A stretch of 22,418 nt of DNA from Phallusia fumigata (Eukaryota > Chordata > Ascidiacea > Phlebobranchia > Ascidiidae), in the NCBI GenBank assembly GCA_008931825.1, contig QXVZ01000036.1, positions 1 to 22,418 of the forward strand, in the 5' to 3' direction. Position numbers and translations under genes: made by a program. Positions 10,901 through 18,737 of the stretch are shown in pieces. Below the pieces are notes generated by a model, which worked only from the letters and a program-made list of their open reading frames with translations, was not told the DNA's origin and searched no databases. How positions within the stretch are numbered: position 1 is the stretch's first letter; every line of letters starts with the position of its first letter.

Positions 10901-13900
10901 GCCATGGGATTCGAACCCGCAGTTAGGCCGGGGCTAATAAGAACTAAGCTGCACAGCTTCCAGAGTGCAACTCCTTAATGTTTCCAACTTATGACTGACA
11001 ACGTAATAGCTTAATGGAAAATAGCATGAAACAACACAGTCACAACCACCGTGCAAATGTAACTAAAAACAATCAAATAAAACTTAAGACAGAGAAGTGA
11101 TGTAGTCTAAGCCCAAAGCAATTGCGAAAAACTCGTTTTTGCATAAAACACTTGCACACAAAGCCGCCACGATTACCAAGTGCTTAGCGCAACTGCCTTG
11201 TGCTTGCAAGGTTGTGGGTTCTAATCCTGTCTCCGTCTCTGGTGTTTCCCTCGCCAAGAAACCTAAGCGGCATTGCTCCAACGCAGTCGACCTAAACTGA
11301 ATTTACCAGTATTTGAAAAATCAAATCAACAACGAACCAGCGTAACTGCAAAAAGCCAGGTATCAAGACAGCGGACTCATTGTGAGCATAAAGAATTCAG
11401 GCATTGTTCCGCCCCCAGAGCATATAAATAAAAAACAAACAGAAACAACTTTCAACGCCACCAACCTGTATGTCGACTTTGAAGCTGTGCAATGACTTGA
11501 TGTATTCGATCAGCACGGACACTTTGAAATTGCTCTTGGCCTCCTCCGACTCACTGAATGGGAACAAGACCTGAGCATAGAGATCGTTCTGGTCGACAAC
11601 CACCCACTCTCTGTGTCTGCAGGGAACCGACGACGTTTCGGCTTGGCTTTCACATTTCTGAAAAGAGTAATACAGGAAATTAAAGATCCAGTAAAGTCGT
11701 TTTTACAATGTGCGAAAGTTCCACTGACCCAAAAATTAAGACAAATGGTGTCTAACCCTAAACTGTTACTTTTTCGGTGCAAAGCTGCTACCACGTAATC
11801 GTTACAACGGAAGCTAAAGTCATCAAAAAATTCATTTGACAAATGTCGCCGTAATGAACCCAGTCGTCTCAACCTCGCAAGGTCGTTGGTTCGAAATCCG
11901 CCTAATTCCCTGGTTCCCCCTTGAGCAGCAACTTTAAGCCGCATCGCAAAATTCTAGTAAAACTGTAAAACCCAGCAAATTCAACTAATTTTCAATTCAC
12001 TAATGTAGACCAACGGAAAAAGGTTTAAACTAAACAATACGACAGCCACAACGAAGGGTCACAATCCACGCAATACATGCAGTACCTGAAACCACGTTAA
12101 ACCAAACAATAAACGGTAAATGAGCCTGTTGAATCCGAAAACCGCTAGGTAGCAGTATCGGGCTTAAAGAATAAGCTTTGTCACATTTGTTGCACGTGAT
12201 TAATCTATTCACCTCAATGTAAGAGAGTTCAGCATCGATGTAGTCCTTATATCTCTGATTGATTTTCGAAAATATGCTGGCGATCTGTGTGAGGGGAAGT
12301 TGGTGCTGGGTCGAGATGGCTGGAAGGTAAAATGCAAGTTTAACTCGAAGTTTAGTTGAGCTTACGTTGCTTGGCAACAGGCGCGACACAAAAGCACTGG
12401 AACAAAAAAGCTAACGGAACTGCAATGAGACAGGTAGCTGTGGACCCATTATGAGCATAACACATTCAGAAGTTGTTCTGCCCACCGAGGATAAAAATGA
12501 ATCAAACATTCGTGCAAAAGATGATCCAATGATTCGAAGGCGGACTATAGGCATTTAATAAGCATAGTTTCTACGTCGTATATTGTAATGTATTCACCTT
12601 GCCTGCAAACATTCAACACTGAAGATTTGCTTGCTCTTCGCAAAAGTAAAAAGTCGATCAGCACAGTCTGAAAATAAAAGATCAAACCAACGATAATATC
12701 ATCTGTTTGACAGTGACACTTATTTACACACAACATAGTTTTCACCAGGGGTGCAAATCCAGGGGGGGACGAGGGGGACATCTCCCAACTTTGGTAGGGA
12801 GGGACTTGTATTCATTTGTCCCCCTAATAATTTTGTTTTGATTGTTTTCAAAAATGTTACGGATTTGTTTTAATAAGGATGAAACCCAAAATCTTGTTTA
12901 ACTGTTTAAAGCAGATTCAAAGCGTGTTTACTGTTGCATTAAAACAATTTTAGCACTTTTCAAATACTTTTGCAACAGTTAGGTGATCGCAAACAATTTT
13001 AACGGCATTTTAAAACCGTCTTAGCGGAAATGAAACCAATTTTTTTGCATAAAAATCTGTATTGTGACGTCATAACTTTCAATATGATGTCATCTGCACA
13101 AAAATTACTCACAAGAACAAAAGTCCCCCCAAATATTTTCAACGGATTGCCCACTGGTTTTCACAGTTTTCAAAAACCGATATTTTGTCTTCAATCCGCT
13201 CACCTGATCCTGGAACATTTCACCCATGTCAGTCAATACAAGCTTCAGATACCACATGCATCCTAACACTGCATCAATTATCACGTTGGGTTGAAATACA
13301 ATCCATGTTGCACAGTCTTATACCAATAGTCAAGGATGCCAATGTAATGATACTGCAACTGAGAGCTGGGTTTCCTCATTGAACAGCATTCCCCATCACT
13401 ACTATAAAGCGACTTTATGTGCTCATTAATGCTGGTTACAAACGAGATTTGTGTAGTCAGGCGTTGCAATTTTCAATGCCGCTTAAGCATTTTTAACTAA
13501 ACCCAGTGGACCAAAAGATCAAAAAAATGACAAATGACGATTTGACGGAACTGCAATGAGGCAGGTAGCTCGAAGGTGGACTCATTGTGAGCTTTTCGCA
13601 TTCAGGCGTTGTTCCGCCAACAGAGGGTAAAATAAAACAGACAAAACTACTGTAGATAAGGTCAAACCAAAAGGATACAAAGGTCACACTCAGTGTTGGT
13701 CATCGCTGTTTTCGAAGTGAGATCAGAAGCTGAAATAGAACAAGACATTATACACAAATGGACTTGTTGAAATGTGATGCAATTGCGAGAGGTTGCGATG
13801 ACGCTTTTTCGGGAAATATAAAAACCACAACAATCGCAAATCACAAAAATCCAAAACCTTTTTTAATTTAACAAGAAGCGGAATGGGCAAACGCGTCAAT

Positions 13901-16629
13901 CAATGTTATGAGCAGTTGACTTAAAAACCGTGCCAAGTGTTATAAAACTTACAGGGACTCTTCAGTAGGAAGGGTTGAATTGGCAGAGGGTTAAGCAGGG
14001 GATCAAGGTAAACTACATTCTGCTTTGAAACCCCGGGAAGCTTGATGTCGAAAAACATTGAGGTCTACAAGAAAAAACAATGTAAATCCCTTTGCTGTTG
14101 AAAGTACTAGGCAATAGGCATGTACACTGAAGAAAACTTAAACCCAAGAGCATCTTTGGGATGGTGAAATCAGCAACATTTGACTAAAACTTTGTTTCAG
14201 CAGACTAGGTAGAAGATACTCTATATCTTGAGTATTTTAAGGTACACGAGAGACTGGCAGCTTTATCACCGTTGAGAAATGGGTACGGTAACACCCAAAT
14301 TTAGCTATAAATTAGAACTATGGATATGCTATAAAACACACAAAATTTTACACCTACCTTAGACATTTGGTGATGGGCTACAATCAAGTTGTCAACCACT
14401 GAGAACGCAAATCTTCCAACCATTCCAAGTCTGAGTACAAACACTTTCCGTACGACAGAGTCTCTGGGTTTGAACAATGCATACAAAATTAAGTCTTCAG
14501 CAGGACAAAGTGGTAGTTGAAAGACACATGACCACAAGTTATGTTGAAGTGCATGTTGGTTTTCATTATTTTCTGAGCAGTATAACATGATGCAAACAAC
14601 AAACTTAAAGGCCATACAATAACCACCTGTGTTGTTATTTTTCAATACAAAACAACATTCCGAGCATACTAAAAGAAGCTTATTTGGAAACACATATTGC
14701 TTACTTGAGTAGAAGGTAAAGTGAAAGAAGGCACTTCTCCGTTGAATTTGGCTGGGGATGTTTCAATATTCCAGCATACAGTTTATCATACCTGTGTGAA
14801 CAAAAGAAAAGATTTGTCAAAGCTTCAGCCTAATAGGGACTCCATCATAGATCTACTGTAACTTGAACTTGACAACAGTAAAATGCAAAAACATGGCGAA
14901 CACATCAAAAACACTTTAGTTTGATAAAGAGGCTTTACAAAATCACAAATACAATTTGAGTAAAACATACAATTTGAGGAGGATGACATCTCTTTCTTGC
15001 AGCTTTATAGGGGTTGTAGAGGTTTTGCAAATATCAGCTTCAAACTTATGCAGTTTTGTCACTTGGCCATTCTGCTGACAAAATTTAAATCTTAACCCAG
15101 ACCTGGACCGGGTTTATGTTGGGATGAATTAAAGTCTGAATCCACAACATCTTTTGCTTGTTGAAAGTTTACTTATCACCAGAAATATAAAGCATAAAAT
15201 CAATGGCAATTTTTTTTGATTGACAAAATACTATAAAATGTACACACTTACATTGAAATAAAATGGAACCAAAATGTTTGCCTTCTCTGATGTTGAAGCA
15301 AGCAGCAACCCAGCTTCAGGCTAAAAAAACATTTAAAACTTGTAACTTGTAAAACAGTAGTTCAACAATAAAGAAGAGATTGCACTTTCACTCACTGAAA
15401 AAACTGCCCAGTTAACTGTCATTGGATAAATTTTAATGAACTTCAGAAACCGTCTGTCAAGGTTAGCCTGTAAGGATTTTTACATGAACATTTATTTACA
15501 CAACTGCTGTTCTGATGTAATGTTACCATAGTTACTAATGCTGACCTGGTAAAATTCGATTCCTTGTTCCGTCACAAACACGATATCGAAGGGATTTATC
15601 CAATGAAACGTAATTATTTTGTTTGTTTTTCCCTGAAAGTACACAAGTGTTTTCGTACATACAAAAAGACAGTACAGTGGAATAATGGTGCTAAACTTTG
15701 CATACCATGGTTTAAACGAATTTTCGTTCGCCAACGAAAGTGCTATTGCTTAGGAACACAATTCTATTTCACAAAAGTCAAAGTACTTTTATTAAGTATG
15801 TTGGTACTATTGCTGGTTTTTAAATAACAAGCTGAGATGGACTATGGATTCACTGAACGATATTTTACATTAAATTGTAACATATTCACATCAGTGTGTT
15901 AGGAAGTCAAACTGAGCTCCAATAAGTTATACATTTTTTCAGATTAAAAAAACTTATTACAAAATTCATCCCTCGCAAATATAAAATTTCCCAATAGTGG
16001 GACACTCCCCCAGGTGAGAACCACTGGACTAATGTATTCATTACATACCTTGCATGTTTGTGAATACTCTATTGGGTCTGTGGTTCCATCAACAAAGTTT
16101 GAAAACTCCTGCATACATAAGGGCACTTGACACATAGGAATATTATTTTACACATAAACCTACCATACATATATTTGTGTGAAAAGCATGTAAGATGGTA
16201 TGGTTAAAAAAACATTACCACTGATTTTTCATTGCGCTGCACTGCTAACACTTTCTGTTGACCCGAAAACTTGATTGATATTAATGGACCTTTATTCTTA
16301 ATAGGAAAAGTCAAAAATGATTTTTCAGTGGGTCCCTTCACTGTGACACCAGTTTCACCACTGCATCGTACAGCAAAAACCTTAAATCAAACAACACATA
16401 AATGAAAATAAACTAGCCTACACATTGTGTATCACAAAATGGCACATACCGATTAGCTCTAACAGCAAGTATTTGCAATAGTGTTACTGTTTAGGCATAT
16501 TATTATTTTGCTTAATACCTGTCTATTTAAATCATCATAGAATACATTTGTAACAGCGCTGGCAGGATCGAACCTAATTGGATTCTTTTCCAACTCAAAG
16601 CAATAGGAGCTGCTGGAAGGGGAAGACAT
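7917..16629 (-). CDS. RMC1: RMC1 (Mic1/C18orf8), regulator of the MON1-CCZ1 Rab7 exchange factor
   Basis: RMC1 is the third subunit of the metazoan MON1-CCZ1 complex, which activates Rab7 on late endosomes and autophagosomes. Eighteen exons join in frame: 16629-16519, 16380-16219, 16108-16049, 15632-15546, 15467-15396, 15320-15252, 15071-14971, 14791-14705, 14463-14358, 14064-13953, 13729-13688, 13316-13204, 12667-12598, 12319-12213, 11657-11466, 10602-10429, 9426-9373, 8195-7917. They encode 665 residues (human about 657). Landmarks are VFAVR at 38, LAVQR at 85, GIEFYQ at 135, VVDNLIVAHHQ at 272 and WIVFQP at 341, all in the N-terminal propeller-like half. The Mic1 helical domain follows, with YKDYIDAELSY near 422, VLIEYIKSLHSF near 481 and FYNVYKFFEARN near 611. 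All borders are GT/AG; the exon 11 donor (ACTGAGT|GTGACC) was fixed by homology, and exon 7 could start 3 nt earlier. The last roughly 35 residues do not resemble the human end. ATG at 16629 gives the expected start. Confidence 0.93.
8196..9372 (-). other. RMC1 intron 17, 1.2 kb
   Basis: This is the longest RMC1 intron, bounded by GTGGGTTGCGGG just below exon 17 and ACATGTTTAG just above exon 18. The frames inside it show no RMC1 similarity, and human RMC1 residues flanking the junction are contiguous, so no exon is missing. No repeat was recognised in it. Confidence 0.6.
9541..9650. repeat. Dispersed repeat, copy A (pairs with 10171-10275)
   Basis: This segment of RMC1 intron 16 shares an ordered set of words with 10171-10275: AATTTTT..CG.ATT, GGGGG.CTGTGGGTTAA, CTGGGGTCAAAA, then ATA.CAATCTGTGG (copy A) against ATATCCATCTATGG (copy B). 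The two copies are diverged but collinear and in the same orientation. The homology appears to fade into an A-rich stretch rich in AAAAAG words. There is no ORF or visible terminal repeat, so the class is unknown. Confidence 0.6.
10171..10275. repeat. Dispersed repeat, copy B (pairs with 9541-9650)
   Basis: Second copy of the repeat described at 9541-9650, about 630 bp away in the same RMC1 intron and in the same orientation. The best shared words are GGGGGCCTGTGGGTTAA (copy B spelling) and GCTGGGGTCAAAA. It may be a dispersed family or a local duplication. Confidence 0.6.
10840..10970 (-). repeat. tRNA-derived SINE (second family) in RMC1 intron 15
   Basis: Read on the - strand, bases 10918-10906 form a canonical B-box, GGGTTCGAATCCC, preceded by an A-box-like CAGCTTAGTT near 10953-10944. 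A body (GGCAGAGTGAAGTTTTCTAC) continues downstream. There is no closed acceptor stem, so it is a SINE head and body and not a tRNA gene. Its body differs from the 11165-11445 element, which lies in the opposite orientation. Confidence 0.55.
11165..11445 (+). mobile_element. tRNA-derived SINE, nearly complete copy
   Basis: The head carries an A-box-like TTAGCGCAACTG (11184-11195) and a B-box GGTTCTAATCC (11217-11227). About 110 bp further on comes a conserved body: AACTGCAA, GACTCATTGTGAGCATAA, ATTCAGGCATTGTTCCGCC, then an A-rich tail with ATAAATAAAAAACAAAC. The head recurs near 11845-11950 and the body recurs near 12414-12507 and 13545-13647, which delimits the two modules. It sits in RMC1 intron 15, antisense to the gene, ending about 20 bp from the exon 15 donor. 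Confidence 0.68.
11840..11950 (+). repeat. SINE head fragment, same family as 11165-11445
   Basis: A B-box-like GGTTCGAAATCC (one extra base, 11888-11899) follows CTCGCAAGGTCGTT, matching CTTGCAAGGTTGTG in the fuller copy. The next 50 bp align loosely with it as well (CCCTGGTTCCCCC, AAGCCGCAT). The body module is absent, so this is a truncated copy. It lies in RMC1 intron 14, in the same orientation as the other copies. Confidence 0.55.
12400..12507 (+). repeat. SINE body fragment, same family, in RMC1 intron 13
   Basis: The body reads GGAACTGCAATGAGACAGGT, then GACCCATTATGAGCATAA, CATTCAGAAGTTGTTCTGCC and an A-rich end with ATAAAAATGAATCAAAC. It matches the bodies at 11341-11445 and 13545-13647 in order and orientation. 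No tRNA-like head was found, which fits 5' truncation as is common for retroposed SINEs. Confidence 0.65.
12744..12840 (+). repeat. G-run-rich repeat-like segment in RMC1 intron 12
   Basis: Bases 12747-12778 contain runs of 4, 7 and 5 G, followed by GGGAGGG near 12797-12803 and a complementary C-run (GTCCCCC) at about 12819-12825. The G-runs could form a G-quadruplex and the G and C runs could pair as a hairpin. Pyrimidine-run ACAAAAGTCCCCCCAAAT near 13119-13136 may mark the other end of a decayed element, but no clean terminal repeat was seen. Confidence 0.35.
13500..13647 (+). repeat. SINE body copy, same family, in RMC1 intron 11
   Basis: This is the cleanest body copy: ACGGAACTGCAATGAGGCAG, GTGGACTCATTGTGAGC, GCATTCAGGCGTTGTTCCGCC, then AGAGGGTAAAATAAAACAGA. 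The sequence just before it (AGTGGACCAAAAGATCAAA) resembles the 5' flank of the 12400 copy. The terminal words CGGAAC and GTTCCG form a short inverted repeat, suggesting a stem in the RNA. It ends about 40 bp from the exon 11 donor. Confidence 0.65.
15985..16027 (-). repeat. hAT-like transposon end fragment in RMC1 intron 3
   Basis: On the - strand this reads CAGTGGTTCTCACCTGGGGG followed by AGTGTCCCACTATTGGG, closely resembling the CAGTGGTTCTCAA.CTGGGG type terminal repeats of many animal hAT elements. No partner end was found within the intron, so it is a solo relic. It stops just short of exon 3. Confidence 0.45.
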
Positions 16630-16633
16630 TTAT

Positions 16634-16651
16634 CTAGTTCAATTGTTCCAT
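16634..16651 (-). promoter_or_regulatory. Short upstream ORF in the RMC1 leader
   Basis: ATG at 16651-16649 opens a five-codon frame ending in TAG at 16636-16634, only 4 nt before the RMC1 ATG. It falls inside the predicted 5'UTR between the acceptor at 16683 and the start codon, so it could damp or time RMC1 translation by reinitiation. Confidence 0.35.
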
Positions 16652-16682
16652 TTGTCCAGAAAAGTTATTTCTATAGCTAGAT

Positions 16683-16709
16683 CTAAAGAGGAAAATGCAA
16701 ACCTTTATT
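16683..16709 (-). promoter_or_regulatory. PPIL2 poly(A) signal abutting the RMC1 splice acceptor
   Basis: AATAAA (16709-16704) is the only canonical poly(A) hexamer between the PPIL2 stop (16942) and the RMC1 start. The pyrimidine-rich acceptor TTTTCCTCTTTAG ends about 20 nt downstream at 16683, leaving a 53-nt RMC1 leader. Poly(A) cleavage of the upstream message and acceptor use by the downstream one would fall at about the same point, the known geometry of zero-gap operons in Ciona. It could instead be a normal 5'UTR intron acceptor of an independent RMC1 transcript. Confidence 0.5.
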
Positions 16710-16941
16710 GAAACACCAATATTTTGGGGGAAATAATCAACAAATAACATGATAGAATTATTTGTTGTGCACATTGAATTTACAAATATTGACACTTCCA
16801 GATACAACTATCCAAACAATTTTCACATTTTTTTTTTGGACACCCTAATTAGCCACAAAAATATGCAATTCACAAAAAAAACAAGTTGTCTACAAACACT
16901 TTACACAATTAATAAGCAACAATAAAATAAATTACAAGCAG

Positions 16942-18492
16942 CTACCAGGAACTAAAATCATTCAACTGAGAACCAAGCTTGGTTTGCCTCTTTTGGTTCA
17001 TAACTGGTATAACATCGTCCTTTGCAGCTTTAGTGGCAGCACTGTTAATGTATTTTCCCACTCCTTTTTTGAACACCTTAGGTTTAATAGCAGCCCGCTT
17101 GGTGGATCTGAGCTCTTCCTCTTCTTTCTGTTTGGCTTCAATCTCCTCCTGTCTTAGGTTGGCAAGTTTTTCATCTGCCTCTTCGTATGGATCGACGAAC
17201 ACAAGAGCACGCTCCAAAACTATTTTCTTGACAGGAATGTCCGTCTTTTTGTCAGTCTCCACTGCTTCGAGCTTACTAAGAGTCGCAAGGCCTCCAACAA
17301 GCTTTCCAAAGATAGTGTGTTTTCTATCCAAATGCTTGCAAGAACGGAATGTGATAAAAAACTGAGATTTGTTTGTGTTCTTGCCTGAATTTGCCATGCT
17401 CAGGATTCCTCTTTCAGAATGGGATAAATTGGAGCGAAACTCATCTGCAAATGGCTCACCCCATGCAGATTCACCCCCACGACCGTTTCCAGATGGGTCA
17501 CCCCCTTGGATCATGAAATTACGAATCAGGCGATGAAAAATTGTGCCATCATAGTAGCCTTTCTTGCACAGCTTAATAAAGTTTTCACATGTTTTCGGCA
17601 CCATATCACAATGTAACTCAAGGTTTAAGTCACCAAGGTTTGTGCACAGCCTCACATAGCCTTTCTTCTTCACATAATCATACCTTACTGCATCCGTCTC
17701 TCGAACTTTGACCTCCTGCTCAAGGGCGGGTGTTTGTGCAGTAGATGTAAAGGAAGCAGAGACTTTTCCAGTTGAGAAGTTTGAAGTGTTAAACTTGTCC
17801 AACTTTGGTTGCTTTTTCGCCGGTTTCTCTCTCAAGATCTCATCACCCTTGTAATTTTTGTACAGCTCATCAAGAGTCTGCGATGTTTCAGCGTTGGTGC
17901 TCTTCATGTAATACCTAGGATCTGATTTTGCTTTCAAGTCAGCATCTGGCAGTTGTTGGTTATGTTTAAGGTGGTAAAAGTTCTGCAGGTTAAACTTATC
18001 CAAATTTGATGGGTCTTGAATGGTGATGATGTCAGCACGAGTAAATACTTTATCAGTGAGGAGGTCCCTCCAGTTTTTGGGCTTAATGTTCAACTGCTCG
18101 ACTGCATCATAGGAGTACACATTGCCAGTGGTCGCAATAGCAACAATGTGGGTGTTTTCATTAAAAACCTTAAACAAAACCGGGCAGTGGTATTTTCCAT
18201 CAGCATTTTTGTGGAAAGTAACCTTTACCAGTGACTTTGCATCAATTTTCTTGCCAGAGATGGGGTTGGTGCCATACTTTTTCAACCATGGAACAATGCT
18301 TAATAAATCAAACACATGACCCTCTTTAGTACACATTGGGTTTTCGACAGGCTGTAGGGAGATGCTGCAGCAAAAGAATGGCAGTCGACGGAAGTCAGCA
18401 TTTTCCACTGTCTTTTTGTGGCCTCCATAAAAGGCAGCCCACTCTTTTCCGGTGATGTACATCTTGTCACTTTGATGTTGACGCTTGCCCAT
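16942..18492 (-). CDS. PPIL2: PPIL2 (Cyp60), U-box and cyclophilin-like protein, intronless
   Basis: PPIL2 is a nuclear, spliceosome-associated protein with a U-box at the N-terminus and a cyclophilin domain at the C-terminus. The single uninterrupted frame encodes 516 residues (human 520). The N-terminus MGKRQHQSDKMYITGKEWA fixes the ATG at 18492; the frame extends five codons further upstream, but only to a GTG. The U-box region covers about residues 35-105 (CSISLQPVENPMCT, FDLLSIVPWLKKYGTNP). The cyclophilin domain covers about 276-432, with FHRLIRNFMIQGGDPSG carrying the catalytic-type arginine (R321), then MANSG and SQFFITF. The position equal to Trp121 of cyclophilin A is His (KHLDRKHTIFG); human PPIL2 has Tyr there. 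A charged region near 445-475 precedes the conserved KGVGKYINSAATK and the terminal DFSSW. The human gene has many introns, so the absence of introns here is unusual. It lies 245 bp after ATP23 and 312 bp before RMC1 on the same strand. Confidence 0.96.
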   Translation of the reverse strand: MGKRQHQSDKMYITGKEWAAFYGGHKKTVENADFRRLPFFCCSISLQPVENPMCTKEGHVFDLLSIVPWLKKYGTNPISGKKIDAKSLVKVTFHKNADGKYHCPVLFKVFNENTHIVAIATTGNVYSYDAVEQLNIKPKNWRDLLTDKVFTRADIITIQDPSNLDKFNLQNFYHLKHNQQLPDADLKAKSDPRYYMKSTNAETSQTLDELYKNYKGDEILREKPAKKQPKLDKFNTSNFSTGKVSASFTSTAQTPALEQEVKVRETDAVRYDYVKKKGYVRLCTNLGDLNLELHCDMVPKTCENFIKLCKKGYYDGTIFHRLIRNFMIQGGDPSGNGRGGESAWGEPFADEFRSNLSHSERGILSMANSGKNTNKSQFFITFRSCKHLDRKHTIFGKLVGGLATLSKLEAVETDKKTDIPVKKIVLERALVFVDPYEEADEKLANLRQEEIEAKQKEEEELRSTKRAAIKPKVFKKGVGKYINSAATKAAKDDVIPVMNQKRQTKLGSQLNDFSSW

Positions 18493-18541
18493 TTTGAAGC
18501 CACACACAATACGTTGTTATTTAAAATTAAAGTCCTAAGTT

Positions 18542-18556
18542 CTGTGGAAAACAACA
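18542..18556 (-). promoter_or_regulatory. Strong splice acceptor before the PPIL2 start codon
   Basis: The - strand reads TTGTTTTCCACAG followed by AACTTAGG, ending 49 nt before the PPIL2 ATG. No AG lies in the preceding pyrimidine tract, so it is a good acceptor for either a spliced leader or a 5'UTR intron. No suitable donor is obvious in the 190 bp between it and the ATP23 stop codon, which favours trans-splicing. A variant poly(A) hexamer AATAGA (18627-18622) could serve ATP23. Confidence 0.45.
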
Positions 18557-18737
18557 TGAAATCAATATTAGAGGTTGTTTAGTGACAGTGGCACACATTC
18601 CCACAACTAAACAAGTAAATTTCTATTTAAAATAATTGAGCATTTAGTTTAAAAAAGATAATGCCACCAAATAAAAACAAATTTCACTATTTTAAAAATA
18701 CGCTGATAACTTTTCTAAGTTTAAAAAACCCAAGACT

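Noticed and set aside
10906-10918. A functional tRNA gene
   Set aside because: The B-box is perfect, but no acceptor stem or full cloverleaf could be drawn; a SINE head explains it better.
11510-11944. A 144-codon - strand frame across RMC1 exon 15
   Set aside because: It overlaps exon 15 in a different frame; the frame giving VLIEYIKSLHSF matches RMC1 and uses clean splice sites, so the longer frame is a shadow.
13281-13469. RMC1 exon 12 starting at TTGCAG|TATCATTAC near 13370
   Set aside because: That extension has an in-frame TAA just before the conserved block; the acceptor GGTATAAG at 13317 joins exon 11 in phase and restores the WIVFQP alignment.
14301-14693. Long uninterrupted frame around RMC1 exon 9
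   Set aside because: Only 14463-14358 belongs to the protein; the rest of the frame is intron that happens to be open, as shown by homology and the acceptor at TTCAAACCCAG.
16979-17365. A 128-codon + strand frame opposite PPIL2
   Set aside because: It is the antisense shadow of a well conserved PPIL2 coding region.
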